Shown here: one piece after another, positions 49,689 through 61,994 of the stretch | How positions within the stretch are numbered: the stretch's first letter is position 1 | Layout of the letters: every line of letters begins with the position of its first letter | Program-made: the position numbers and the translations under genes | Notes under the pieces: model-generated | Database searches by the model: none | What the model saw: only the letters and a program-made list of their open reading frames with translations | What the model was told of the DNA's origin: nothing | From: Aeromicrobium tamlense | GTDB taxonomy: Bacteria; Actinomycetota; Actinomycetes; Propionibacteriales; Nocardioidaceae | Direction of reading: 5' to 3' | DNA: 64,000 bases | NCBI RefSeq assembly: GCF_013408555.1 | Contig: NZ_JACBZN010000001.1 | Coordinates: 1,612,001 to 1,676,000 of the forward strand

Positions 49689-51643
49689 GGTCGGGTCTCG
49701 TCCTCCAGGATCTCGCCGGTGGCCATGTTGACGGCCGGGGCCGGCGACTCCCCCTCGTGGAGTGCCGCCACGATGGATTCTGCCGTAGCCGGGCCGATCC
49801 CGGGGACGATGGTGATCTCCTCCGCGGTCGCGGCGCGCAGCTTCTTCACCGAGCCGAAGTGCTTCATGAGCGCGCGGCGGCGGGTCTCGCCGAGTCCGGG
49901 GACGGGATCGAGCAGGCTCTCGACCATCGACTTGCTGCGGCGCTGGCGGTGGTGCGTGATCGCGAACCGGTGCGCCTCGTCGCGCACGCGCTGGAGCAGG
50001 TAGAGGCCCTCGCTGGTGCGCGGCAGGATCACGGGGTCCTCGTCGTCGGGCAGCCAGACCTCCTCGAGGCGCTTCGCCAGGCCGCACAGCGCGACGCCGG
50101 TGATGCCGAGGGCGTCCATGGCCTGCTGGGCCGCCGCGACCTGCGGCGGGCCACCGTCGACCACGACCAGCGACGGGGCGTAGGCGAACCGGCGCGGCTT
50201 GCCGGTCTCGGGGTCGATCCCCGGCTCGGCGTCCTCGCCCTGGCGCTCGACCGCGCGCAGGTGGTGGGCGAACCGGCGGGTGATGACCTCGTGCATGGCG
50301 GCGACGTCGCTCTGGCCCTCGTGACGCACGGTGAACCGGCGGTACTCGGACTTGCGCGGCAGGCCGTCCTCGAAGACGACCATCGACGCGACGATCTCGG
50401 TGCCCTGCAGGTTCGAGACGTCGAAGCACTCGATCCGCAGCGGCGGCGTGGGCAGGTCGAGCGCCAGCTGGATCTCCTCCAGGGCGCGGCTCCGGGTGGT
50501 GAGGTCGCCGGAGCGCTTGAGCTTGTGGCGGGCGATGGCCTGCTTGGCGTTCTGCTCGACCGTCTCGAGCAGGGCGCGCTTGTCGCCGCGTTGCGGGACT
50601 CGCACCGTGACCTTCGCCCCGCGTCGCTCGGTGAGCAGCTCGGCGACGGCGTCGTGGTCGGCCGGCAGCTCGGGCACGAGCACCTCGCGCGGGATCGCCG
50701 ACGGCGTGACATCGGCGTAGAGGGTCATGAGGGCGTTCTGCACGAGCTCGGGCAGGCCGGCGTCGTCCCCCTTGTCGGCCACCCAGCCGCGCTGCCCGCG
50801 GATGCGGCCCCCGCGGACGTTGAAGATCTGGACGGCGACCTCGAGCGGATCGTCGACGAAGCCGAGGACGTCGGCGTCGGTGCCGTCGCGCAGCACGACC
50901 GACTGCTTCTCCAGGACGCGCCGCATCGCCATGAGGTCGTCGCGGTACTTGGCGGCGAGCTCGTACTCCTGATCGGCCGCGGCGTCGCGCATGCGCTGCT
51001 CGATGCCGCGCTCGAACCCGGCGGTCTGGCCGCCCATGAACGACAGGAAGTCGTTGACGATGTCGCGGTGCTCGTCGGGCGAGACGCGACCGACGCAGGG
51101 CGCCGAGCACTTGCCGATGTCGCCGAGCAGGCACGGACGCCCGGCGGCCTTGGCGCGCTTGAAGACGCCGGCGCTGCACGAGCGCATGGGGAACACGCGC
51201 AGCAGCGTGTCGACGGTGTCGCGGATCGCCCACGCGTGGCCGTACGGGCCGAAGTACCGCACGCCCTTCTTCTGGGCGCCGCGCATCACCAGGACGCGCG
51301 GGATCTCCTCGCCCACCGTGACCGCGAGCCACGGGTAGGACTTGTCGTCGCGGTACTTGACGTTGAACCGCGGGTCGAACTCCTTGATCCAGGAGTACTC
51401 GAGCGCGAGCGCCTCGACCTCGGTGTTGACGACCGTCCAGTCGACCGAGGCGGCCGTGGTGACCATCTGGTGCGTGCGCGGGTGGAGGTTCCCGAGGTCC
51501 TGGAAGTACGAGCTCAGCCGCGGCCGCAGGCTCTTGGCCTTGCCGACGTAGATGACGCGGCCCTGCTCATCGCGGAACCGGTAGACCCCCGGGTCGGTGG
51601 GGATCTCACCGGGCCGCGGACGGTAGGTGGACGGGTCAGCCAT
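49685..51643 (-). CDS. uvrC: excinuclease ABC subunit UvrC
   Basis: A 652-aa nuclease with an N-terminal GIY-YIG domain ([21 protein letters not shown]), a Cys cluster CSAPCVG, a UVR domain near residues 213-248, an RNase H-like endonuclease domain ([29 protein letters not shown]) and C-terminal HhH motifs ([16 protein letters not shown]). It cuts both sides of damaged DNA with UvrA and UvrB. ATG 51643 follows GGAGGG by 9 nt. It starts 21 bp after uvrA. Confidence 0.95.
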   Translation of the reverse strand: MADPSTYRPRPGEIPTDPGVYRFRDEQGRVIYVGKAKSLRPRLSSYFQDLGNLHPRTHQMVTTAASVDWTVVNTEVEALALEYSWIKEFDPRFNVKYRDDKSYPWLAVTVGEEIPRVLVMRGAQKKGVRYFGPYGHAWAIRDTVDTLLRVFPMRSCSAGVFKRAKAAGRPCLLGDIGKCSAPCVGRVSPDEHRDIVNDFLSFMGGQTAGFERGIEQRMRDAAADQEYELAAKYRDDLMAMRRVLEKQSVVLRDGTDADVLGFVDDPLEVAVQIFNVRGGRIRGQRGWVADKGDDAGLPELVQNALMTLYADVTPSAIPREVLVPELPADHDAVAELLTERRGAKVTVRVPQRGDKRALLETVEQNAKQAIARHKLKRSGDLTTRSRALEEIQLALDLPTPPLRIECFDVSNLQGTEIVASMVVFEDGLPRKSEYRRFTVRHEGQSDVAAMHEVITRRFAHHLRAVERQGEDAEPGIDPETGKPRRFAYAPSLVVVDGGPPQVAAAQQAMDALGITGVALCGLAKRLEEVWLPDDEDPVILPRTSEGLYLLQRVRDEAHRFAITHHRQRRSKSMVESLLDPVPGLGETRRRALMKHFGSVKKLRAATAEEITIVPGIGPATAESIVAALHEGESPAPAVNMATGEILEDETRP

Positions 51644-51664
51644 GACTCGGGCCCTCCCCCGCCG

Positions 51665-54523
<2,859 letters not shown>

Positions 54524-54529
54524 CCGACA

Positions 54530-54535
54530 AGCCTA
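54530..54535 (-). promoter_or_regulatory. -10 box of uvrA (TAGGCT), leaderless start
   Basis: TAGGCT on the minus strand ends 6 nt before GTG 54523; no Shine-Dalgarno. It faces away from the TAGGGT box of the MBL gene 33 bp away. Confidence 0.6.
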
Positions 54536-54567
54536 CTGAGGAGCCCTGACAGAAACCTCTCGACGAG

Positions 54568-54573
54568 TAGGGT
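54568..54573 (+). promoter_or_regulatory. -10 box of the MBL hydrolase gene (TAGGGT), leaderless start
   Basis: TAGGGT ends 7 nt before ATG 54581. The GGGAG in between is only 2 nt from the ATG, too close to act well as a Shine-Dalgarno. Confidence 0.55.
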
Positions 54574-54580
54574 CGGGAGC

Positions 54581-55234
54581 ATGACGTACACGGGAGAGGT
54601 CACGGTCGGCGGCGCGCCCGACACCCGCGAGGCCGGCGACCTGGTGATCACGAAGATCGCCGTGGGACCGATGGCCAACAACGCCTACCTGCTGCGCTGC
54701 GCGCTCACCGGCGAGCAGGTGCTGATCGACGCCGCCGCCGAGGCGCCACGCCTGCTGGAGCTCATCGGCGACGGTGGCCTGGCCCGCGTCATCACGACCC
54801 ACCGGCACGCCGACCACTGGGGAGCTCTCGAGGAGGTCGTCCGCGCGACCGGTGCCGAGACGGTGGCCGGCGAGGACGACGCCGACGAGCTGCCGGTCGA
54901 CGTCGACGTCCGGGTCCGCACCGGCGCCCGCGTTCGCGTCGGCTCGTGCGAGCTCGAGGTCATCGAGGTCGTGGGCCACACGCCCGGCTCGATCGTGCTG
55001 GTCTACGACGATCCCGACGGCGTGACCCACCTGTTCACCGGCGACTCCCTGTTCCCCGGCGGCGTCGGTCGCACGTGGTCCCCCGACGACTTCATGCGGC
55101 TGTGCGGCGACGTCGAGTCGAAGATCTTCGCGCGCTTCGACGACGACACGTGGTTCTACCCGGGCCACGGCGACGACTCCACGCTGGGCGCCGAGCGCCC
55201 GAGCCTTCCGGACTGGCGCGCCCGCGGCTGGTGA
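54581..55234 (+). CDS. MBL-fold metallo-hydrolase (glyoxalase II-like)
   Basis: A 217-aa metallo-beta-lactamase fold protein with metal ligands His74, His76, Asp78 and His79 (THRHADHW), Asp in TGDSLFPGGVG and the last His in YPGHGDDSTL. Members act on thioesters such as S-lactoyl conjugates; the substrate here is open. Its place beside uvrA is conserved in mycobacteria (Rv1637c next to uvrA). It ends 3 bp from the convergent P450 gene. Confidence 0.92.
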   Translation: MTYTGEVTVGGAPDTREAGDLVITKIAVGPMANNAYLLRCALTGEQVLIDAAAEAPRLLELIGDGGLARVITTHRHADHWGALEEVVRATGAETVAGEDDADELPVDVDVRVRTGARVRVGSCELEVIEVVGHTPGSIVLVYDDPDGVTHLFTGDSLFPGGVGRTWSPDDFMRLCGDVESKIFARFDDDTWFYPGHGDDSTLGAERPSLPDWRARGW

Positions 55235-55237
55235 CCG

Positions 55238-56557
55238 TCAGAGGGTGACGGGCAGGGACTCGATCCCGAACACGAAGCTGAGCTGGCGGAACTCCAGCTC
55301 GGACTCCGGCACCGCGAGGCGCAGGTCGGGGAACCGCCGCAGCAGCTTCGGCAGGGCGATGCGCAGCTCCATGCGAGCCAGCTCGGCGCCGATGCAGCGG
55401 TGGATGCCGTGGCCGAAGGCCAGGTGTCCGCTCGACGGGATCCGCAGCGGGTCGAACGTGTCGGGGGCCAGGCCGGCGTTGGCCTCGTCGCGGTTGGCCG
55501 CGCTGAGCGACACGAGGAGCACGTCGCCGGCCTTGACCTGCGTCCCGAACAGCTCCATGTCCTGCTTCGCGAAGCGCGGGAACGCGACCTGGACCACCGA
55601 GAAGTAGCGCAGCAGCTCCTCTATCACACGGTCGAGCGTCTCGCGGTTGCCCGAGCGGACGAGGTCGGCGTAGGCCGGGTCGCGCGACAGCATGATCGTG
55701 CTGAGCGCGATCATGCCGGCGGTGGTCTCGTAGCCGCCGGTGAAGACCCCGTCGGCGAGACCCGCGAGGTCGCGGTCGCTGATGAGCTCGCCCTCGTCGC
55801 GGATGATCTGCCCGATCAGGCCGGGGCCGGGCTCCTTGCGCTGGCGGGCCACCGCCTCGAACAGGAACTCGCGCTGCTCGGAGACGGCGCCGAAGGCCGC
55901 CGCTCCCCCGTTCGTGGCGTCGAAGCGGGCGCTGCCGAGCTTGGAGAACGCCTGCGTGTCCTCGTAGTCGAGTCCCAGCAGGGCGCAGATCGTGTTGAAC
56001 GGGATCGGGAACGCGAAGACCTCCGCCAGGTCGGCCTCGGGACCGGCCGCTTCGAGGTCGTCGAGGGCGCGGTCGACGATCTGCTCGATCAGCGGCTCCA
56101 GCCGCGCGAGGCGGCGCATCGTGAACTCGGGCGTGATGATCTTGCGCAGCCGCGTGTGCACCGGCGGGTCGGTGAAGCCGAGTCCCCCGATGTCGTCCGA
56201 CGTGGCCGGGCCGTCCCCGGAGAACAGGTGCCGGATGTCGGTGGAGTAGGTGTCGCGCGCCGTGAGCACCTGGCGCGCCTGCTCGTGGCCCGTGACGAGG
56301 TAGGCGGTGAAGTCGAACGGCAGGTCGAGCCGGTGCAGCGGCTCCTCTCGGCGGATGCGGGCCATCTCGGGCACGGGGTCCAGACCGATGCGCTGCAGCG
56401 GCGCCTTCGTGGGCTCGGGGATGAAGGAGAAGCTCGCGAGGTCGATCCCGCGCTTGGCGACGTGCCGTCGGGCCACCGACGACAACACCTTGGAGCGGAT
56501 TCCCCGCAGCAACTTCACCCGCACACGATAGTCCGTCGAGGGGTCCGGATCCGGCAT
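55238..56557 (-). CDS. cytochrome P450 (bacterial class)
   Basis: A 439-aa soluble P450 with the I-helix motif GGYETTAG, the ExxR motif (EELLRYF) and the heme-ligand Cys388 in FGHGIHRCIGAELARMELR. No membrane anchor is visible. It should hydroxylate a small hydrophobic compound with an external ferredoxin; none is adjacent. I start at ATG 56557 (MPDPDPSTDYRV); it has no Shine-Dalgarno and lies inside a palindrome, so a GTG at about 56524 is possible. It is divergent from an amino-acid permease. Confidence 0.88.
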   Translation of the reverse strand: MPDPDPSTDYRVRVKLLRGIRSKVLSSVARRHVAKRGIDLASFSFIPEPTKAPLQRIGLDPVPEMARIRREEPLHRLDLPFDFTAYLVTGHEQARQVLTARDTYSTDIRHLFSGDGPATSDDIGGLGFTDPPVHTRLRKIITPEFTMRRLARLEPLIEQIVDRALDDLEAAGPEADLAEVFAFPIPFNTICALLGLDYEDTQAFSKLGSARFDATNGGAAAFGAVSEQREFLFEAVARQRKEPGPGLIGQIIRDEGELISDRDLAGLADGVFTGGYETTAGMIALSTIMLSRDPAYADLVRSGNRETLDRVIEELLRYFSVVQVAFPRFAKQDMELFGTQVKAGDVLLVSLSAANRDEANAGLAPDTFDPLRIPSSGHLAFGHGIHRCIGAELARMELRIALPKLLRRFPDLRLAVPESELEFRQLSFVFGIESLPVTL

Positions 56558-56570
56558 GGGTTGCCGGATC
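56548..56570. promoter_or_regulatory. palindrome across the P450 start codon
   Basis: GATCCGGCA-tgggt-TGCCGGATC: perfect 9-bp arms with a 5-bp spacer. The P450 ATG lies across the first arm and the spacer, and the permease ATG is 43 bp to the right. A regulator bound here would block both divergent genes; alternatively the P450 mRNA start forms a hairpin. Confidence 0.55.
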
Positions 56571-56612
56571 GGGCCCACGGGTCGACCCTGTAGGGAACTA
56601 CGAGGGGGAGAC

Positions 56613-58022
56613 ATGGCGACCAGCACCGACGACCAGCCCACCGAGCTCAGGAGGGTCCTCGGACCCAAGCTGCTGCTGCTCTTCATCATCGGCGACATCC
56701 TCGGCACGGGCGTCTACGCCCTCACCGGACAGGTCGCGGCCGAGGTCGGCGGCGCCGCGTGGCTGCCCTTCCTCGTCGCGTTCGGCGTCGCGCTGCTGAC
56801 CGCACTGTCCTACCTCGAGCTGGTCACCAAGTACCCGCAGGCCGCCGGTGCCGCGCTCTACGTCCACAAGGCGTTCGGCATCCACCTGTTCACGTTCATG
56901 GTGGCCTTCACGGTCATGTGCTCCGGCATCACGTCGGCCTCGACGGCCGCCCGCGCGTTCGCCTCGAACCTCGCCGTCGGCATCGACTGGAAGGCCTCGA
57001 ACTTCGAGATCATGCTGATCGCGCTGGGCTTCATGCTGCTCGTGGCCGCGATCAACCTGCGTGGTGTGAGCGAGGGCGTCAAGACCAACGTCGTGCTGAC
57101 GCTGATCGAGCTCTCGGGCCTGCTGCTGGTCATCCTCGTCGGCCTGTGGGCGATCGCCGGTGGCGACGCCGACTGGGGCCGCGTCGTCGCCTTCGAGACG
57201 CCCGACGACAAGAACGTCTTCCTCGCCGTCACCACGGCGACCTCGCTGGCCTTCTTCGCGATGGTCGGCTTCGAGGACGCGGTGAACATGGCCGAGGAGT
57301 GCCACGAGCCCAACCGCATCTTTCCCAAGATCATGCTGACCGGCCTGGGCGTCACCGGAGTGATCTACCTGCTGGTGTCCATCTGCGCCGTGGCGATCGT
57401 GCCCGTGGGCGAGCTGGCCGGCAACGACACCCCGCTGGTCACCGTGGTCGAGCGCGGCGCCCCCGACATCCCGATCGACCAGATCCTGCCGTTCATCTCG
57501 ATGTTCGCCGTCGCGAACTCGGCGCTCATCAACATGCTGATGGCCAGCCGCCTGCTGTACGGCATGTCGAAGCAGGGCATCATCCCGCGCAGCATCTCCA
57601 AGGTGAGCAGCCGCCAGACCCCGTGGGCCGCCATCGTGCTCACGACGGCCCTCGCGCTGGGCCTGATCACGTACGTCTCGAACGCCAGCACCGAGGCCGT
57701 CGCGATCCTCGGCGGCACCACGAGCCTGCTGCTGCTGGCCGTCTTCGCGGTGGTGAACACCGCTGTGCTGGTGCTGCGCAAGGACCACGTGGAGCACTCG
57801 CACTTCTCGACCGCGGCGCCGATCGCCATCCTCGGCGTCATCACCTGCGTCTACCTGGTGACTCCCCTGTCGGGCCGTCCCGCGGAGCAGTACGAGATCG
57901 CCGGCGTGCTGCTGGTCATCGGCCTCGTGCTGTCGGTGCCGATGTACCTGCTGAGCCGCCGCCGGGGCGAGCGGCTGGAGGTGGGCTCGCCGGACGACCT
58001 GCCGCCCCACGACATCCCCTGA
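56613..58022 (+). CDS. APC superfamily amino acid permease
   Basis: A 469-aa transporter with about 12 membrane helices. The unwound helix 1 motif is GDILGTGVYALTGQVA (residues ~26-41), and the TM6 region is SLAFFAMVGFEDAVNMAEE, both typical of the amino acid-polyamine-organocation family. It most resembles cationic amino acid transporter-like members; the substrate is unknown. Start ATG 56613 has GGGGGAG about 2-4 nt upstream. A hairpin follows the stop. Confidence 0.9.
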   Translation: MATSTDDQPTELRRVLGPKLLLLFIIGDILGTGVYALTGQVAAEVGGAAWLPFLVAFGVALLTALSYLELVTKYPQAAGAALYVHKAFGIHLFTFMVAFTVMCSGITSASTAARAFASNLAVGIDWKASNFEIMLIALGFMLLVAAINLRGVSEGVKTNVVLTLIELSGLLLVILVGLWAIAGGDADWGRVVAFETPDDKNVFLAVTTATSLAFFAMVGFEDAVNMAEECHEPNRIFPKIMLTGLGVTGVIYLLVSICAVAIVPVGELAGNDTPLVTVVERGAPDIPIDQILPFISMFAVANSALINMLMASRLLYGMSKQGIIPRSISKVSSRQTPWAAIVLTTALALGLITYVSNASTEAVAILGGTTSLLLLAVFAVVNTAVLVLRKDHVEHSHFSTAAPIAILGVITCVYLVTPLSGRPAEQYEIAGVLLVIGLVLSVPMYLLSRRRGERLEVGSPDDLPPHDIP

Positions 58023-58025
58023 CCC

Positions 58026-58044
58026 CCAGCCGCTCGGCGGCTGG
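58026..58044. terminator. terminator hairpin between the permease and TerC genes
   Basis: CCAGCCGC (58026-58033) and GCGGCTGG (58037-58044) form an 8-bp stem with a 3-base loop in the 30-bp gap between two convergent genes. No U-tract. Confidence 0.7.
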
Positions 58045-58052
58045 CTCGCTTC

Positions 58053-59054
58053 CTAGTGGCCGCCGCCGACGCGCTCGGGGTACTTCTTGGAGTACCAGAG
58101 GCTGGCCACGGCCGTGATCGTCAGCGTCGCGATGATGACGCCCAGGCTGAGCAGCGTGGGCACCTCGGGCACCGGGACCGGGCCGATGTGGTGCACCGGC
58201 TCGCCGCCGTTGATGAACGGCAGCTCGTTCTCGTGCAGCGCGTGCAGCACCAGCTTGATGCCGATGTAGAACAGCAGGAACGCCAGGCCGTACGACAGGA
58301 ACACGAGGCGCTGCAGCAGGTCGCCCAGCAGGAAGTACAGCTGGCGCAGACCCATCAGTGCGAACACGTTCGCGGTAAAGACGATGTAGGGCTCCTGCGT
58401 GAGCCCGAAGATCGCCGGGATCGAGTCGAGCGCGAACAGGATGTCGGTGGTGCCGAGCGCGATGATGACCAGCGCCATCGGCGTGATCGCACGACGGCCG
58501 TTCTCGCGGACGACCAGCTTCAGGCCGTCCCACGTGTCGCTCAGGTTGAAGCGCTTGCGCGCGAAGCGGACGACGGCGTTCTCGACGTCCTCGTCCTCGT
58601 CGTCGTTCTTGGCCAGCTTGATCGCGGTGTAGATCAGGAAGGCGCCGAAGATGTAGAACACCCACGAGAACTCGTTGATCGCCACGGCGCCGAGCGCGAT
58701 GAAGATGCCGCGGAACACCAGCGCCAGGATGATGCCGACGAGCAGCGCCTCCTGCTGGTACTTCCGCGGGACGGCGAAGCTGCTCATGATGATGATGAAG
58801 ATGAACAGGTTGTCGATCGACAGGCTGTACTCGGTGAGCCAGCCCGCGTAGAACTCGATGCCGTACTGGTGGCCGTGGAACGACCAGACCCAGGCGCCGA
58901 AGGCGACGGCCAGGCCGATGTAGAACGACAGGTAGAGCGCGCACTCCTTGGTGGTGGGCTCGTGCGGCTTGCGGGCGATGACGATGATGTCGAACAGCAA
59001 GATGGCGATGGTCACCCCGATGGTGACACCCCACTCGAGCGTGCTGACGTTCAC
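58053..59054 (-). CDS. TerC family integral membrane protein
   Basis: A 333-aa membrane protein with about eight helices and the TerC signatures EYSLSIDNLFIFIIIMSSF and ALDSIPAIFGLTQEP (acidic residues in the membrane, as in Mn2+ exporters), and an acidic loop KNDDEDEDVENA. TerC/Alx relatives export manganese or help load metal into secreted proteins. The start is GTG 59054 with AGAGGA about 7 nt upstream. The leader holds a probable manganese riboswitch, which fits this role. Confidence 0.92.
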   Translation of the reverse strand: MNVSTLEWGVTIGVTIAILLFDIIVIARKPHEPTTKECALYLSFYIGLAVAFGAWVWSFHGHQYGIEFYAGWLTEYSLSIDNLFIFIIIMSSFAVPRKYQQEALLVGIILALVFRGIFIALGAVAINEFSWVFYIFGAFLIYTAIKLAKNDDEDEDVENAVVRFARKRFNLSDTWDGLKLVVRENGRRAITPMALVIIALGTTDILFALDSIPAIFGLTQEPYIVFTANVFALMGLRQLYFLLGDLLQRLVFLSYGLAFLLFYIGIKLVLHALHENELPFINGGEPVHHIGPVPVPEVPTLLSLGVIIATLTITAVASLWYSKKYPERVGGGH

Positions 59055-59091
59055 AGGCGGTCCTCTGTTCTCTCCGGGTCGGCTACGACTC

Positions 59092-59200
59092 GGAGGTCTC
59101 TTCCACCGGGCTGTGCAGCGAGCCGGTCCGGCGTCCCGGGGTGGTCGACGATGACCCCCGTGCTGACGAGACGCCGGTGATGGGAATACTCCCCTCCGCC
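59092..59200 (-). ncRNA. yybP-ykoY manganese riboswitch (candidate)
   Basis: In the leader of the TerC gene, the minus strand reads GGAGGGGAGTATTCCC at its 5' end and GGTGGAAGAGACCTCC at its 3' end. CGGAGG pairs with CCTCCG as P1, and CCGGCGTC pairs with GACGCCGG as an inner stem. GGGGAGUA and a 3' purine-rich GA-loop are what I recall of the yybP-ykoY family, whose commonest target is TerC/Alx. The 3' P1 strand (CCTCC) could also pair with the GAGG of the ribosome site, so control may act on translation. The 59055-59236 gap holds nothing else I recognise. Confidence 0.75.
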
Positions 59201-59236
59201 GGAACAGTCTCGCAGCACGGTGGTGACAGCGCCAAT

Positions 59237-61321
59237 TCAGGTGCCGGCGCCGAGCATGCCGCGCAGCTCGCGCTTGAGCTCGCCGATCTCGTCGCGCAGG
59301 CGCGCGGCCACCTCGAACTGCAGGTCGGCCGCGGCCTGGTGCATCTGGTCGGACAGCTGGTCGATGAGCGCCGCGAGCTCGCCCGAGGGCAGGTCGGCGA
59401 GGTCCTTGGTGTGCTGGCCCAGCGGCACCGCCGCGCCCTTGCGCTTGTGGTCGCCGGTGGCGGCGAGCAGCGCGCGGGTGTCCTCGTCCTCGCGGGCGAG
59501 CATGTCGGTGATGTCGCCGATCTTCTTGCGCAGCGGCTGCGGGTCGATGCCGTTCGCCGTGTTGTAGGCGACCTGCTTCTCGCGGCGGCGGTTGGTCTCG
59601 TCGATCGCCGAGGCCATCGAGTCGGTGATCCGGTCGGCGTACATGATGACCTGGCCCGACACGTTGCGCGCCGCGCGGCCGATCGTCTGGATGAGCGAGC
59701 GGCCCGACCGCAGGAAGCCCTCCTTGTCGGCGTCGAGGATCGCCACGAGGCTGACCTCGGGCAGGTCGAGGCCCTCGCGCAGGAGGTTGATGCCGACGAG
59801 GACGTCGTACTCCCCCATCCGCAGCTCGCGCAGCAGCTCGACGCGGCGCAGCGTGTCGACCTCGCTGTGGAGGTAGCGGGTGCGGATGCCGGCCTCGAGC
59901 AGGTAGTCGGTGAGGTCCTCGGACATCTTCTTGGTCAGCGTGGTGACCAGGACGCGCTCGTTGCGCTCGACACGGTCGTTGATCTCGCCGATGAGGTCGT
60001 CGATCTGGCCCTTCGTGGGCTTGACGATGACCTCGGGGTCGATCAGGCCGGTGGGGCGGATGACCTGCTCGACGACGTCGCCCTCGACCTTGTTCATCTC
60101 GTAGTCGCCCGGTGTGGCCGAGAGGTAGACGGTCTGGCCGATCCGCTGGAGGAACTCGGGCCACTTCAGCGGCCGGTTGTCCATCGCGCTGGGCAGCCGG
60201 AAGCCGTGCTCGACGAGCGAGCGCTTGCGGCTCATGTCGCCCTCGTACATCGCGCCGATCTGCGGGATCGTCACGTGCGACTCGTCGACGACGAGCACGA
60301 AGTCCTGCGGGAAGTAGTCGAGGAGGCAGTTCGGGGCCGAGCCCGGAGGGCGGCCGTCCATGTGCAGCGAGTAGTTCTCGATGCCGGAGCAGGTGCCGAC
60401 CTGCTCCATCATCTCGAGGTCGTACGTGGTGCGCATGCGCAGGCGCTGGGCCTCGAGCAGCTTGTTCTCGCGCTCGAGCACCTCGAGGCGCTCCTCGAGC
60501 TCGAGCTTGATCCGCTCGATCGCCCGGGCCATCACCTCGGGGCCGGCGGCGTAGTGCGTGGCGGCGCCGACGTAGAGCTCCTGGTCGTCGCTGAGCACCT
60601 CGCCCGTGAGCGGGTGCAGGGTCATGAGGCGCTCGATCTCGTCGCCGAAGAACTCGACCCGCACCGCCATCTCCTGGTAGACGGGGAAGATCTCGACGGT
60701 GTCGCCCTTCACGCGGAACGTGCCGCGGGTGGAGCTGACGTCGTTGCGCACGTACTGCGCCTGGACGAGCGTGCGCAGCAGGTGGTCGCGACCCATCTCG
60801 TCGCCGACCTTGAACCCGATCATGCGGTTCAGGTACTCCTGCGCCGAGCCGAGGCCGTAGATGCACGACACGGTGGCGACCACGATGACGTCGCGCCGCG
60901 TGAGCAGCGACCACGTGGCCGAGTGGCGCAGCCGCTCGACCTCCTCGTTGATCGAGGAGTCCTTCTCGATGTAGGTGTCGCTCTGCGCGATGTACGCCTC
61001 GGGCTGGTAGTAGTCGTAGTACGACACGAAGTACTCGACGGCGTTGTTCGGCAGCAGCTCGCGCAGCTCGTTGGCGAACTGCGCGGCGAGGGTCTTGTTG
61101 GGCAGCATGACGAGCATCGGGCGCTGGAGCTGCTCGGCCAGCCAGGCCGTGGTGGCGGTCTTGCCGGTGCCGGTGGCGCCCATGAGGACGACGTCGTTCG
61201 TCCCGCCCTGGATGCGCTGCGTGATCTCGGCAATCGCGGCGGGCTGGTCGCCGGCGGGCTGGTACTCGGAGACGACCTCGAACGGCGCCACCTGCCGCGT
61301 GAGCTCGGAGACAGGTCTCAT
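59237..61321 (-). CDS. uvrB: excinuclease ABC subunit UvrB
   Basis: A 694-aa UvrB with Walker A GATGTGKT at residues 48-55, the beta-hairpin [15 protein letters not shown]-like VVDESHV, helicase motif VI region QTIGRAARN and a C-terminal UVR domain. It verifies damage and loads UvrC. Start ATG 61321 has TAGGCT 6 nt upstream; no SOS box is seen. Confidence 0.97.
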   Translation of the reverse strand: MRPVSELTRQVAPFEVVSEYQPAGDQPAAIAEITQRIQGGTNDVVLMGATGTGKTATTAWLAEQLQRPMLVMLPNKTLAAQFANELRELLPNNAVEYFVSYYDYYQPEAYIAQSDTYIEKDSSINEEVERLRHSATWSLLTRRDVIVVATVSCIYGLGSAQEYLNRMIGFKVGDEMGRDHLLRTLVQAQYVRNDVSSTRGTFRVKGDTVEIFPVYQEMAVRVEFFGDEIERLMTLHPLTGEVLSDDQELYVGAATHYAAGPEVMARAIERIKLELEERLEVLERENKLLEAQRLRMRTTYDLEMMEQVGTCSGIENYSLHMDGRPPGSAPNCLLDYFPQDFVLVVDESHVTIPQIGAMYEGDMSRKRSLVEHGFRLPSAMDNRPLKWPEFLQRIGQTVYLSATPGDYEMNKVEGDVVEQVIRPTGLIDPEVIVKPTKGQIDDLIGEINDRVERNERVLVTTLTKKMSEDLTDYLLEAGIRTRYLHSEVDTLRRVELLRELRMGEYDVLVGINLLREGLDLPEVSLVAILDADKEGFLRSGRSLIQTIGRAARNVSGQVIMYADRITDSMASAIDETNRRREKQVAYNTANGIDPQPLRKKIGDITDMLAREDEDTRALLAATGDHKRKGAAVPLGQHTKDLADLPSGELAALIDQLSDQMHQAAADLQFEVAARLRDEIGELKRELRGMLGAGT

Positions 61322-61327
61322 GCGTCG

Positions 61328-61333
61328 AGCCTA
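61328..61333 (-). promoter_or_regulatory. -10 box of uvrB (TAGGCT), leaderless start
   Basis: TAGGCT on the minus strand ends 6 nt before ATG 61321 with no Shine-Dalgarno, the same arrangement as uvrA. Confidence 0.6.
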
Positions 61334-61376
61334 CGGGCGAGGTCCGACATTTCGCGCGTCGGCGAGAGAGGACCGG

Positions 61377-61949
61377 TCAGCGCCTGACGCGGTACCGCAG
61401 GTACATCAGCCCGGCGGCGCACTCGCGGCTCTCGACGAGGTCGAGGTCGACCCGCCGGCGACCGTGCGAGAAGAAGGGGATGCCCCCGCCGACCAGGACC
61501 GGACTCACCCGCAGCCGGTACTCGTCGATGAGGTCGAGGTCGGCTGCCTGCGCGGCCAGCGTGGCGCCCCCGATCGCGATGTCACCGTCGCCCGGCTCGG
61601 CCTTGAGCCGCTCGATCTCCTCCTGCAGCGTCCCGGTGGCCAGCCGCGCGGCGCCCTGCACCTCGGTGAGCGAGCGCGAGAGGACGACCTTCGGCAGCGG
61701 GTTCCACCGCTCGGTCCACCGACGCTCCAGGTCGCTCAGGTCGGGGTCCTCAGCAGCCGTCTCCCAGTAGAGCATCGTCTCGTAGACCCGCCGGCCCATG
61801 AGGTGCGTGGAGACGCCCGCGATCTCGTCGAGCGAGATCTCCATGATCTCGGTGATCGTCTCGTCGGTCGCGCCCCAGTCGAAGGAGCCGTCGGGCCCGA
61901 CGATGTAGCCGTCGAGCGTCAGTCCCATCGAGTACGTCACGTCGTGCAT
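61377..61949 (-). CDS. dihydrofolate reductase family (RibD C-terminal-like) protein
   Basis: This 190-aa protein has the RibD_C/DHFR-like fold: SMGLTLDGYIVGPDG near the N-terminus, LMGRRVYETM near residue 50, and DIAIGGATLAAQAADLDLIDEYRL. It binds NAD(P)H in relatives; few members have a known role. Start ATG 61949 has GGGGAG about 6 nt upstream. It may be co-transcribed with uvrB 55 bp downstream, although uvrB has its own box. Confidence 0.88.
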   Translation of the reverse strand: MHDVTYSMGLTLDGYIVGPDGSFDWGATDETITEIMEISLDEIAGVSTHLMGRRVYETMLYWETAAEDPDLSDLERRWTERWNPLPKVVLSRSLTEVQGAARLATGTLQEEIERLKAEPGDGDIAIGGATLAAQAADLDLIDEYRLRVSPVLVGGGIPFFSHGRRRVDLDLVESRECAAGLMYLRYRVRR

Positions 61950-61994
61950 CGCGTCTCCCCTGCCGTCGGTCGTCCGAACGTACGACGCCGGGTC

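Noticed and set aside
54524-54580. SOS (LexA) box for uvrA; likewise before uvrB at 61322-61376
   Set aside because: I see no TCGAAC-N4-GTTCGA-type sequence in either region.
59141-61387. Open plus-strand frame antisense to uvrB
   Set aside because: High-GC shadow frame; uvrB on the other strand is complete and full-length.
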